Below are positions 53,092 through 61,184 of a stretch of DNA of 63,379 bases, piece by piece. The notes below the pieces were generated by a model that saw only the letters and a program-made list of their open reading frames with translations, did no database searches and was not told where the DNA came from. The translations under genes and the position numbers were made by a program. The stretch comes from an uncultured Clostridia bacterium (GTDB lineage Bacteria; Bacillota; Clostridia; TANB77; CAG-508), in NCBI GenBank assembly GCA_948560265.1, contig CAOXTD010000004.1:43395-106773 (forward strand). The letters are read 5' to 3'. The stretch's first letter is position 1; every line of letters begins with the position of its first letter.

Positions 53092-54342
53092 CTATTTTTC
53101 AATTACTTTTTGTAATAGTTTTAGTCCATCTAGTAATTTGTTGTATGTTTCTTTGCTTATATTTGTTTCCTCTCCACTTGCATATCTTTTTGCTACCCCT
53201 TTCATATCAATTAGTTCATAGCGATTTTGTGCATCTTGACCGTTATCTAACATATAAATTGGTGTATAGTCTACTTTATTTAATGTAACTTTGCCATCTT
53301 CTCCACTTTTGCGAAGTTCTATATTTAACACTAATTCCACTTTTGATGTATCGTTATTATCAGCACAAATATAGTTTCCTAAAGAATAAGCAATAAAGAC
53401 ATTCTCTCCTTCTTTATTTTTTCTTACTTGCATTGGCTGGATTGCTGCTGAGTGATTTCCTAAAATAGCATTTGCGCCATTGTCAATTAAAAAGTCTGCT
53501 ATTTTTTCTTGTTCTTTGTTTGGTTTAGTAGCGTAAGCGTCTCCCCAGTGCATAATGACAAATGTAAAATCCGCATTTTCTTTAGCATAGTCTAAATCTT
53601 CTTTTGCTATTTTTTCATTATATAAATTTGCTGCTTCTAATTCATTCTCTTTTTTCTTATCTTGTTTTTCCATGACACAAGTATAGGATAAAAAGGCAAT
53701 TTTAGTTTCTTTTATTGTTTTAATAGTTACTCTGCTATCCCCTAAATTATCTCCGACTGTGTCATACCCTATATCTTGTAAATATTCTTTGGTTTGTTTT
53801 AGTCCACTGATGCCATAATCTAAACTATGGTTTGTACTAATGCTAACTAAATTCACTCCTGAATTCTTAACTGCATCTGCAAACTCTTTTGGGCTATTAC
53901 GTAATCCAAATCCTGAATATTCTTTATCTACAAAATTCGTTTCCATTGTACCTAATACAATATCACTACGTTTTAGAAATCCTGTAATATTCTGGAACAT
54001 GGGATTAAAATTATATGTTCTTCCTTGCTTTGCATCTTCTATTAGTTCATTTTCGCATAAAATATCTCCTACTGCTGAAAGAGTAATAATGCTATCTCTT
54101 TTTTTACTATTCACATCTGAAATATTTTGGACTGTATCAGAAAAGATGTCCTCAATTTGTTTATCTAGTTCTTCTCTTTGCTGTGCTAGTAGTTTCTTTT
54201 CTTGACTTGTACGATATATATTGCTTCCTAAGCAAGCCACAATGACTACCGCCAAAATAGATGTCACAATAAAAAAAGTTTTCCAACTAATTGCTTCTAC
54301 AATCCTTTTAAATACTCTTTTATTTCTTCTACTTCTTGCCAT
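53092..54342 (-). CDS. CapA family (poly-gamma-glutamate capsule-like) protein
   Basis: I start at ATG 54342 (MARSRRNKRVFKRIVEAISW), 10 nt after GGAG. The 416-residue protein has a signal anchor (TFFIVTSILAVVIVACLG), a coiled stretch and a metallophosphatase-like CapA domain: LSAVGDILCENEL, GTMETNFVD, NLVSISTNHSLDYG, FVIMHWGDAY and AILGNHSAAIQPM. CapA proteins act outside the cell in polyglutamate capsule or related roles; no CapB/C is nearby, so the substrate is open. Confidence 0.88.
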   Translation of the reverse strand: MARSRRNKRVFKRIVEAISWKTFFIVTSILAVVIVACLGSNIYRTSQEKKLLAQQREELDKQIEDIFSDTVQNISDVNSKKRDSIITLSAVGDILCENELIEDAKQGRTYNFNPMFQNITGFLKRSDIVLGTMETNFVDKEYSGFGLRNSPKEFADAVKNSGVNLVSISTNHSLDYGISGLKQTKEYLQDIGYDTVGDNLGDSRVTIKTIKETKIAFLSYTCVMEKQDKKKENELEAANLYNEKIAKEDLDYAKENADFTFVIMHWGDAYATKPNKEQEKIADFLIDNGANAILGNHSAAIQPMQVRKNKEGENVFIAYSLGNYICADNNDTSKVELVLNIELRKSGEDGKVTLNKVDYTPIYMLDNGQDAQNRYELIDMKGVAKRYASGEETNISKETYNKLLDGLKLLQKVIEK

Positions 54343-54504
54343 CTTTCGTTTCTCTCCTTTTTCTCTTAATACCTTATCACAAAAAATGAGAATTAGCAAC
54401 TTTAACATAAGAAAAGTTTAAGCTTTTTTTAAGGACTTCTTAAAACACTTTTTTCCTTTATTTTATATAATATAAACAAGCTTTTTAGGAGGTGCTATTT
54501 TAAA

Positions 54505-55228
54505 ATGAAGAAAAAAATGATTATACTGTTCTTATTGATTATTGGACTAATTATATATTTCAATCATGACAGAAATAGACTCACTGCTAATCTCTTTAGC
54601 GCTTTTTATGATTACGAAACCATTAAATTAGATACAAATAAAAATTATTCTGGAACTGGACAAGAAAAGGTACAAAATGCAGATGGCTATTTTACAACCT
54701 TCACTACAGTAAATGAGTATAAAAAAACTTATAAAGAATATAAGCAAAACGGAAATGCTTCATGGAGCGATAATCACTACTGGGGTGGTACTATGGCTAA
54801 AAATGGTTGTGGTATTGCTGCACTTGCTACCATCCTAAGTGGATATAACCAAGACTACACACCAGAAGATCTTAGGCAAAAATATTTTCCTGTTTTAAAT
54901 TATGACTTGCTATCGGAGGAATTATCCCATACCTTTCATATTAAAAACACAGACTTTTATTATGATAGCATACATTTATCACAGGAAAAATTACAAGAAC
55001 ACTTAAGAACAAATAGGCCCATTTTAATTTGTGTTTGGAATAGTCCTCATAATAATCGTTGGACTACCGCTTCTCATTATTTAGTTTTACTAGCAACAGA
55101 TGACAAAGATATGGTATATGTTTCTAACCCAAATCGGTGGTGAAAATGATAGTAAGAGTTCTGGTTGGTATCCATTTGACGAGGTAACTCCCTACATTGC
55201 CAAAGCTTTATATATAGAAAGTTATTGA
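54505..55228 (+). CDS. C39-like peptidase family protein, two frames joined at a CGG codon
   Basis: The protein has a membrane/signal segment (MIILFLLIIGLIIYF) and a C39-like papain-fold domain with Cys in MAKNGCGIAALATIL and His in ASHYLVLLATD. Frame 1 hits in-frame CGG codon 211 (55135-55137), giving TGA two codons on. Skipping the C changes NPNRW-stop to VSNPNGGENDSKSSGWYPF and continues to TGA 55226-55228, ending with ALYIESY. NPNGG is the usual third catalytic region of the family. Product 240 residues. AGGAGG lies before the ATG. A terminator follows the restored stop, not the early one. Confidence 0.85.
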
Positions 55229-55238
55229 TTAAACTAGT

Positions 55239-55276
55239 AGAAAGCAAGCATATTTTTTAATACACTTGCTTTCTTT
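55239..55276. terminator. Terminator between convergent genes
   Basis: AGAAAGCAAG and CTTGCTTTCT pair with a 15-nt loop; TTTTC tail on the plus strand. It follows the frameshifted stop of the peptidase gene. Confidence 0.75.
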
Positions 55277-55282
55277 TCTATC

Positions 55283-56359
55283 TTATTTTACATATTCATT
55301 TAATGGTTTTGACCTATAATTTAATTCTCCAAATTTTTCTGTTGTTACATATCCAGCTTCGCTATTTATAACATCTGGAATACGGTTTACAACACTTGCA
55401 CAAGTTAGTTCTACTGTAGCAGGTCTTGCAACTGTGATAGTAGTTTCTGGCTCTCCATAAATGGTCCATTCATTTTTGTCATAGTCTTCTTTAGAATATA
55501 CCTTTCCAATACATTCACTTTCAATAGTAACACCTTCTTTAGTAGTTGTTGTAACAACTGCACTCATTCCTGTAGCATCTCCTGCTTTTACAGTTGTTCC
55601 TAATGTTTCTGAATGAATATCCTCTTTGTAAGTTTGTGGTACTGTTTTTTGTGTTTGGCTTTCTACTGTTAATCCTAATTTTGAACATAGCCATCCATTT
55701 ACATTCCACATATAAGATGGTAAGTATTCTCCACTTTCAATTACTTTTTGTCTTTCTTCATCTGAAATCCTATCTACTGAAGCTACTTCTTTGTCAAACT
55801 CTTCTAAAGTAAGTCCTGAACCATGTGCTTTTGCTAATGCAATACCATAGTCTTCTACGTTATAGCTTGAACTTCCTTTGATTTTTGTAATTTTTTGAGT
55901 AGAACCTGCAATAGAACTAATTAATTGTCCCCAATAAATATCTTGGTATCCGCTTCCTGTTATAGTACATCCTGTTTGTTTTGCCATTTCATCTAATTCT
56001 TTGAAGATATTTGGATTTGAATTTTGTGGGTAAAATGCTTCTTCACAAGTTGTAATAGCATTTACTCCTAATTTTGCACAAAGCATTAAGGCATCTCTTA
56101 CATCAGAGATTAAGCTCATTGTAGTAACAATTGCAATATCTGGTTTTACTTGTTTCATCATTTCTTCTGCTTGTTCTAATGCTGTTACAACAACGTTTTT
56201 CTTTTCTCCTCCCATTACTTCGCCTATATCTTTTCCAATAACGCTAGGATTTACATCAATAGCTCCAACTACTTCTCCACCTTTTTCGTAAACATAGCGC
56301 ATTGTATATACTGCCATTTTACCTGTTCCGAATTGTACGACCTTCACTTTTCTATCCAT
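55283..56359 (-). CDS. 2,4-diaminopentanoate dehydrogenase-like oxidoreductase
   Basis: The 358-residue protein starts KVVQFGTGKMAVYTMRYV, a Rossmann domain like dihydrodipicolinate reductase, with GAIDVNPSVIGKDIG and GVNAITTCEEAFYP. It matches the Ord family, which oxidises 2,4-diaminopentanoate in clostridial ornithine fermentation. Other Ord pathway genes (oraS/oraE, ortA/B) are not in this window, so the substrate is inference. A ribosome binding site AAGGAGGAAAATTT precedes the ATG. Confidence 0.8.
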   Translation of the reverse strand: MDRKVKVVQFGTGKMAVYTMRYVYEKGGEVVGAIDVNPSVIGKDIGEVMGGEKKNVVVTALEQAEEMMKQVKPDIAIVTTMSLISDVRDALMLCAKLGVNAITTCEEAFYPQNSNPNIFKELDEMAKQTGCTITGSGYQDIYWGQLISSIAGSTQKITKIKGSSSYNVEDYGIALAKAHGSGLTLEEFDKEVASVDRISDEERQKVIESGEYLPSYMWNVNGWLCSKLGLTVESQTQKTVPQTYKEDIHSETLGTTVKAGDATGMSAVVTTTTKEGVTIESECIGKVYSKEDYDKNEWTIYGEPETTITVARPATVELTCASVVNRIPDVINSEAGYVTTEKFGELNYRSKPLNEYVK

Positions 56360-56512
56360 AAATTTTCCTCCTTCTTCTTATTTCATAGTTTTTCGACTTG
56401 AAATAAGACTTAAAATTTAATCTTTCGATTTATGAATAAATTATACACTAATCTCTATTTTTTATTCAATAGTTATAGATTGTTTTTTATTGATTGTAAG
56501 TTTATCATAACT

Positions 56513-56554
56513 ACCAAAAAATACCCTATACTTTTTGTATAAAGTATAGAGTAT
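56513..56554 (-). terminator. Terminator of the sigma factor/M23 operon
   Basis: ATACCCTATACTTT/AAAGTATAGAGTAT arms, then ATTTTTTGG on the minus strand. Confidence 0.8.
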
Positions 56555-56575
56555 TCTGTTAACAACTTATCCTTC

Positions 56576-57193
56576 TTAATTTAAAAATTTATTTGGATCC
56601 ATCGCATTCATATCTTTATCTAACACTTCAAAATGTAAACATACACCTGTTACCATTCCCGTTTGTCCTGCTTCTCCTATCTTTTCATCTTTTTTTACAG
56701 TATCTCCTGCTTTTACATTTAGTTTAGATAGATGTGCATATTTTGTATAAGTAAATTCACTATTATTATGTTTTACAAGAATATAATATCCCATTTCTTG
56801 ATTATACTTTGCTTCTATGACTTCTCCTTCAGCAATAACCAATACTTCTTCGCCATATTCTGCTTTTAGGTCTACACCATTGTGCTTTATTTCTTGTTTT
56901 GAACCAATTTCTGAATTTACTTCACCTACATTGCTCGTTATACCACTTTCTCCATAATTCATGGTGATATTCTCTTTATGAAAAAGCTTACTGATTGTTT
57001 TTTCTATGTTTTTCACTAACTCATTTCCTGTCATAGCATTTACAGTGGCAAAACTACACATAATGCAAATAATTGAAATACTAACGATAGAAAGCATTTT
57101 CTTTTTCTTATTTATCATTGTTTTTTCCTCCCATTCAAAATTGGATATCGCTATCTTATCTTTGATTTTATTCATCAGTTTTTCATTTTCCAT
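56576..57193 (-). CDS. Membrane protein with degenerate M23 peptidase domain, probable sigma-factor partner
   Basis: The 205-residue protein has a cytoplasmic start of about 30 residues, a membrane segment (MLSIVSISIICIMCSFATV) and a C-terminal M23 (LytM) fold: HNGVDLKAEYGEEVLVIAEG, YAHLSKLNVKAGDTVKKDEK and GMVTGVCLHFEVLD. The usual HLHFE motif reads CLHFE, so a catalytic His is replaced by Cys while the zinc-ligand positions remain. Its start overlaps the sigma factor stop by 11 nt. By position and topology it could be an anti-sigma factor with a wall-sensing domain; this is inference. Confidence 0.75.
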   Translation of the reverse strand: MENEKLMNKIKDKIAISNFEWEEKTMINKKKKMLSIVSISIICIMCSFATVNAMTGNELVKNIEKTISKLFHKENITMNYGESGITSNVGEVNSEIGSKQEIKHNGVDLKAEYGEEVLVIAEGEVIEAKYNQEMGYYILVKHNNSEFTYTKYAHLSKLNVKAGDTVKKDEKIGEAGQTGMVTGVCLHFEVLDKDMNAMDPNKFLN

Positions 57194-57734
57194 AGCTATA
57201 CCCCCTTTTCATCAATTCTTTTTTCACCTTTTTTCTAATTCTATGTAATGATACCTTTACTTTGGTAGTAGAAATTTTTAAATAACTAGCTATTTCTTTT
57301 ATCATCTTATTATTGTAATAATATAAAGTAAATATTGCTTTTTCCTCCTCTTGTAAATGGTTAATCGTATTAGATATGATTTGTTTTTTCTCATCATTTT
57401 CTACAATTTGACTAATATCCATTTGTGATGCAATTACGTTTTCTAAATCGTCTATATCACAAGTAGAAACATTCTTTTTTAAGTCTCTATATTTCTTTTT
57501 AATCAAATTTTTTGTTATGACTATCAAATATGGTTTTAAATCCGCTTCTTCCTGTATTTTCTCACGGTTTTGCCATAAGGCTAAAAAAACATCTGATACA
57601 ATTTCCTCTATATCCTCATTGCCATTTATACTATTGTTTACAATTGTATAAACATAGGAGCCATATATTTTTACAAGATTTTTCATATTAAAAAGGTTAT
57701 CACTTTTTAAATACTGTTTTGCATTTTTATTCAC
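57183..57734 (-). CDS. ECF-type RNA polymerase sigma factor
   Basis: The protein has sigma region 2 (YVYTIVNNSINGNEDIEEIV, SDVFLALWQNREKI) and region 4 (NHLQEEEKAIFTLYYYNNKM, then IASYLKISTTKVKVSLHRIR). The open frame reaches ATG 57782 (199 residues). I prefer GTG 57734 (183 residues) because an ECF-like promoter lies so close upstream that the ATG would not be transcribed. AAGGGGA precedes the GTG at 11 nt. Start is uncertain. It overlaps the M23 membrane protein gene, a typical sigma/anti-sigma pair. Confidence 0.8.
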   Translation of the reverse strand: MNKNAKQYLKSDNLFNMKNLVKIYGSYVYTIVNNSINGNEDIEEIVSDVFLALWQNREKIQEEADLKPYLIVITKNLIKKKYRDLKKNVSTCDIDDLENVIASQMDISQIVENDEKKQIISNTINHLQEEEKAIFTLYYYNNKMIKEIASYLKISTTKVKVSLHRIRKKVKKELMKRGYSYGK

Positions 57735-57773
57735 TTTGGAATTAATCCCCTTCTCAAGTATACTTAACCAATA

Positions 57774-57801
57774 TAATACCAATTTCTCTAAAAAGGTTAC
57801 A
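57774..57801 (-). promoter_or_regulatory. ECF-type promoter, possible autoregulation
   Basis: TGTAACCTTTTT (minus strand, 57790-57801) resembles the AAC-type -35 of ECF sigma factors. The -10 lies near 57775-57780 (TATTAT). This suggests the sigma factor drives its own operon. Confidence 0.4.
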
Positions 57802-57812
57802 AGGTTTTTATG

Positions 57813-57857
57813 AAAAAAGCAGATAAATTAATCGCTTAATTATCTGCTCGTTTTTTT
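57813..57857 (-). terminator. Terminator of the 57860-59441 gene group
   Basis: GCAGATAA and TTATCTGC arms with a 13-nt loop; T-tracts on both sides (TTTTTTC on the minus strand). Confidence 0.7.
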
Positions 57858-57859
57858 CT

Positions 57860-58258
57860 CTAAAACCATCCCTTAAAAGGACTAAAAATAAGTAATAGAA
57901 AAATCGCTAATATATGTATGGCAAGTAAAAGCCAAAGTGCTACTCTTATACTATATTTGTTTTTTTCATACCTTATATAATATATATCTAATACGCTAAA
58001 GGCAATTATACCATAAATAATCACTAGAATGCAAAATGGGTTTCTATATGGATACCTATCGAATTTATCAAGTCTAATAGTCCAGAGTATAAAACCACAA
58101 CAATATTGTAACAAACAGTAGATTACAAAATGAGGTATTGATAAGATAACAGTTTTACGTTTCTCTTCTCTGTCTGAACGCATAAGCGATATACTTCCTG
58201 CTACTATTAAAGATAATATTACTATTGTAAAAATACTAAAATCTAAAATTTTTCTCAT
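57860..58258 (-). CDS. Hypothetical multi-pass membrane protein
   Basis: I start at ATG 58258 (MRKILDFSIFTIVILSLIV), 5 nt after GAGG; a longer frame to 58282 overlaps the preceding gene. The 132 residues have about four hydrophobic segments, including FVIYCLLQYCCGFILW and ALWLLLAIHILAIFLLLIF. No family recognised. It is the last gene of a cluster with 58260-59441. Confidence 0.55.
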   Translation of the reverse strand: MRKILDFSIFTIVILSLIVAGSISLMRSDREEKRKTVILSIPHFVIYCLLQYCCGFILWTIRLDKFDRYPYRNPFCILVIIYGIIAFSVLDIYYIRYEKNKYSIRVALWLLLAIHILAIFLLLIFSPFKGWF

Positions 58259-58259
58259 A

Positions 58260-59060
58260 TTACCTCGTTTCCAGTTTGGCATTTTCTAATTCATTTTTTA
58301 TGGTTTCTCTCATTTTATCTTCAGTCTGCCCTGTTCCAGTATAAATATTCTTTAGCCAAATATCTTCTTGAAGGTAAATGTATATATTGAGTGGTACCCT
58401 AAAATATTCTTTTGACCAATGTGGCATATTAATAATTTTATGTTTTGAATTCCATTGCTCTGCATATACGATAAAGCTAATAAAATCTTCTGTTGCTTCC
58501 TCAATAGTCTCATTTTCATTCACAGTAATATAATTTTGATATACTAAAAGCCCATCTTCTAATTCTTCGTTAGTAGAAAATTTTTCTTTTCTATCACTTT
58601 CCCAATGCGTAAAAAGATATTTTTGATAGTTGTCCTTAAAATCTGTTTGGATATTTCCCCAACGTTTCTTGGCAGTAAATTGAATTTCAGGATACCCTTC
58701 AGGGTTAACAAGATATTTTCCATTTCCTTTTTGATCAGCTTCTTGTGAAATAATCTGCACTTCTACTCCATAAAAATTTAGCATAGAATAGATATCAGCA
58801 TTCACAAAATTTCTTACAGAAGATAACCAGCCAACAAAGATAATAAAAGCCAGAATGCCTATAATAGCTGCAAGAATTATCAAAACCTTTTTTACTTTTA
58901 CTAAAGTTTGATTTACAGGATTTAATATTTTATCCATTTTCTTTCTTCTATTTTGTAATTCCTCAATTTCATTTATATCTATCTTATAGGTTTCTATATT
59001 ACTTTGTTTCTTGCTTTCTTCCCATTTTCTTAGTTCTTCCCAATCTTGTTTATTCTCCAT
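58260..59060 (-). CDS. Hypothetical single-pass membrane protein
   Basis: The 266-residue protein has a polar 60-residue start with a Trp/Glu-rich stretch (DWEELRKWEESKKQSN), one membrane helix (VLIILAAIIGILAFIIFVGW) and a soluble extracytoplasmic domain with many aromatic residues (QKYLFTHWESDRKEKF, WLKNIYTGTGQTEDKM). I do not recognise it. It follows the DUF2185 gene by 6 nt; they are probably cotranscribed. Confidence 0.55.
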   Translation of the reverse strand: MENKQDWEELRKWEESKKQSNIETYKIDINEIEELQNRRKKMDKILNPVNQTLVKVKKVLIILAAIIGILAFIIFVGWLSSVRNFVNADIYSMLNFYGVEVQIISQEADQKGNGKYLVNPEGYPEIQFTAKKRWGNIQTDFKDNYQKYLFTHWESDRKEKFSTNEELEDGLLVYQNYITVNENETIEEATEDFISFIVYAEQWNSKHKIINMPHWSKEYFRVPLNIYIYLQEDIWLKNIYTGTGQTEDKMRETIKNELENAKLETR

Positions 59061-59066
59061 TTTTAA

Positions 59067-59441
59067 TTATCTTTCTTGTTTTTCCATTACAATTTCCTTA
59101 TCTTGGTTGTCTACTTCAAATTTATGATTATCTACTCTAATTAAAGTTGTTCCGATTGGTAAATCTAAATATGGAATAATATCAGGGTCATAATTACAAA
59201 TTGTATTTAGTGCAAATACGTGTATATTATTGGGATTATCACTATATTCGTCACTTTCATCACCCTTCATAAATCTCCACCCACTATCTGGAACACCTTT
59301 ATCAGGTTCTTCTCTATACATATATCCTACTTTCCAACCCTCTTTTGTAATTTTATCAGAAACTAAACAACCTTCTGGTCCTTTTCCTTTCCAATCTAAT
59401 AGTTCTTTAATTTCAATATCAATAAATCCATTTTGTGTCAT
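59067..59441 (-). CDS. DUF2185/Imm33-like protein
   Basis: The 124 residues match DUF2185, often classed as Imm33-type immunity proteins: CLVSDKITKEGWKVGYMYRE, DSGWRFMKGDESDEYSDNPN and NTICNYDPDIIPYL with PIGTTLIRV. Such genes usually sit near polymorphic toxins, but no toxin gene is visible here. It heads a group with two membrane protein genes (58260, 57860). AAAGGAAG precedes the ATG. Confidence 0.8.
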   Translation of the reverse strand: MTQNGFIDIEIKELLDWKGKGPEGCLVSDKITKEGWKVGYMYREEPDKGVPDSGWRFMKGDESDEYSDNPNNIHVFALNTICNYDPDIIPYLDLPIGTTLIRVDNHKFEVDNQDKEIVMEKQER

Positions 59442-59463
59442 ACTGAAACTTCCTTTCTTTTTA

Positions 59464-59769
59464 TTATCCTATTAAATCTGTATAATACATAACTTCTTTA
59501 TCTAATGATTTTGCCAATTCTATTTCACTTTTTGTACTACTTCCTATATAGTTATTTACATTAACAACTAATATGGCATCTGATAATTTTATTTTTTCTT
59601 TGTGCATTTTATCAATCATTAAAGCTTCCTCTTGTGTATAATCATTTTTATCAGATTTTGCTAATTCATTTGGAGTTAACATGCAATTTCCCTTCAAGGT
59701 CATTTTTTCTGTTATTTCTGCCATTTCTTTTTTAAATTTATAACTCCCACATACCGTTATTATTTTCAT
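59464..59769 (-). CDS. Nucleoside 2-deoxyribosyltransferase-like small protein
   Basis: The 101-residue Rossmann-like protein begins KIITVCGSYKFKKEMAEI, has ALMIDKMHKEKIKLSDAILV and VNVNNYIGSSTKSEIELAKS. The order (nucleotide-binding start, D-A-I-L-V strand, GxSTxxEI turn) resembles nucleoside deoxyribosyltransferase/SLOG proteins. The active-site Glu could be the one in KSEIELA. No partner enzyme is next to it; role unknown. Confidence 0.6.
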   Translation of the reverse strand: MKIITVCGSYKFKKEMAEITEKMTLKGNCMLTPNELAKSDKNDYTQEEALMIDKMHKEKIKLSDAILVVNVNNYIGSSTKSEIELAKSLDKEVMYYTDLIG

Positions 59770-59812
59770 TTTATATTTTTCTCCTCTACTAATTGTAAGT
59801 TTTTGCTATATT

Positions 59813-60235
59813 TTACTTTTCAACATCTTTAAGAAAAAATCTCAAAGACATAGTTGTTATAGCAAGTTTGTATTTATCTTCAACAGAAATTTTACTTTTC
59901 TTTGATGATAGAAATTTGTCTATTTCTTTTATATCTACTCCTGACATTTTTGAAATTGTCTTTTTTGATATATTATGATAAGACAATAATACTTTTAGAA
60001 AAGCATCTAATTTAACATCTTTTTCATCTATGGCACTACAATAAAGAAAACTTATTTTATTAAATAGATTAAATCTATATTCATTATCGTTTGGTAAAAA
60101 ACTTATATTTCCATCAACTAATTGATTTATCTGATTCTTATCTAATTCTAAATATTTAGATAATGTTTCTACATTAAAATCATAATCTTTAATTAAATTC
60201 TTTAATTGTTCTGTTATATCAATATCTCTATCCAC
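59813..60235 (-). CDS. Helix-turn-helix-like protein
   Basis: The 140-residue protein is all-helical and contains two helix-turn-helix-like segments (VETLSKYLELDKNQINQLV and ISKKTISKMSGVDIKEIDKF), each with the Q/N-rich turn of XRE-type repressors. It is short and without a known ligand domain. It lies in an AT-rich intergenic stretch before the radical SAM genes; it may regulate neighbours, but no operator was identified. Confidence 0.5.
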   Translation of the reverse strand: MDRDIDITEQLKNLIKDYDFNVETLSKYLELDKNQINQLVDGNISFLPNDNEYRFNLFNKISFLYCSAIDEKDVKLDAFLKVLLSYHNISKKTISKMSGVDIKEIDKFLSSKKSKISVEDKYKLAITTMSLRFFLKDVEK

Positions 60236-60290
60236 TTTTAACTCCTTATAAAATTGTAATTTGTATTTTTGAATATTTCTTTAAAAATTA

Positions 60291-61184
60291 CTATTTATTC
60301 TTTGATAATTGTCTTATTTTTTCGTGATAAAAATAGTTTATTATTATAGGTTTTCCAGTAGGATTTTTTAAAAATGGTTCTTCATCTATAACATACATAA
60401 ATCCATTTTTATCTGCATACTCTTGTACTTTTTTATCTAACCCTTCCCAATAAGACATATCTTTTTTAGTATAAATCTTATTATACAAATCATTTAATTC
60501 AGGGTGTTTTTCTTTTATATAATTTATTATAGTAGGCTTAAATGTGCCTCTTAAATTCAAGTTTTCAAGCCATATATAGTCGCAAAAGTCTTTTATTTTT
60601 TCTATTATAGTAAATACATCAGTAATACCAGGAAATATTGGAGAAATAAAACAAGTTGTTCTTATTCCTGCATCGTGAACTTGTTTCATTGCTTCAATTC
60701 TTGATTTTATTGTTGGTGCTGAATCCATATCTTTCTTAAATTCTTCATCTAATGTATTTATTGACCAAGCAACCAATGGATTAGGATATGTTTTTATCAA
60801 GTCAATATCTCTTGTAACTAAATTAGATTTTGTTGTTATAATTAAATTTATTCCACTTCCTTGCATTTCTTCTAAAAATGCTCTTGTTCTTTTATATTTT
60901 GCTTCAAAATAATTATATCCATCTGTTACAGATCCTACTATCATTGTTTTACCTTTATATTTTTCAGGATTTTTTATTTTATCCCACATCTTAACATCTA
61001 AAAACATTCCCCAATCTTCTTTATGTCCTGTAAATCTTTTCATAAATGTAGCATAACAATATTCACAACCAAAAGGGCAACCAACATAAGGATTTACTGA
61101 ATATCCTGCTATTGGCAAGTTTGATTTTGTAAGAATTGTATCAACTTTCTTTTCTTTAATTACAACTTTTTTTAAATCTATCAT
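60291..61184 (-). CDS. SPL-family-like radical SAM protein
   Basis: The 297-residue protein has an unusual start with IAGYSVNPYVGCPFGCEYC (radical SAM CX3CX2C near residue 35), MIVGSVTDGYNYFE, LIITTKSNLVTRDIDLI and CFISPIFPGITDV. The pattern fits the SplB/Rv2578c-like group (spore photoproduct lyase family in the broad sense), whose members often repair or modify nucleic acids, but the catalytic Cys of true spore photoproduct lyase is not evident. Its start overlaps the preceding gene's end (61181-61184) by 4 nt, so it is translationally coupled to the DUF5131 protein. Confidence 0.7.
   Translation of the reverse strand: MIDLKKVVIKEKKVDTILTKSNLPIAGYSVNPYVGCPFGCEYCYATFMKRFTGHKEDWGMFLDVKMWDKIKNPEKYKGKTMIVGSVTDGYNYFEAKYKRTRAFLEEMQGSGINLIITTKSNLVTRDIDLIKTYPNPLVAWSINTLDEEFKKDMDSAPTIKSRIEAMKQVHDAGIRTTCFISPIFPGITDVFTIIEKIKDFCDYIWLENLNLRGTFKPTIINYIKEKHPELNDLYNKIYTKKDMSYWEGLDKKVQEYADKNGFMYVIDEEPFLKNPTGKPIIINYFYHEKIRQLSKNK

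Noticed and set aside
10365..55228. The six split ORFs as ordinary pseudogenes
   Set aside because: All breaks share in-frame CGG, all are restored by skipping one C, conserved glycine motifs reappear, and no further lesion is present. Random decay would give varied indels and stops.
10365..55228. The six split ORFs as sequencing or assembly errors
   Set aside because: Error-driven insertions would not always fall directly before an in-frame glycine codon or create CGG in six different sequence contexts. Not fully excluded without reads, so it stays as the main refutation test.
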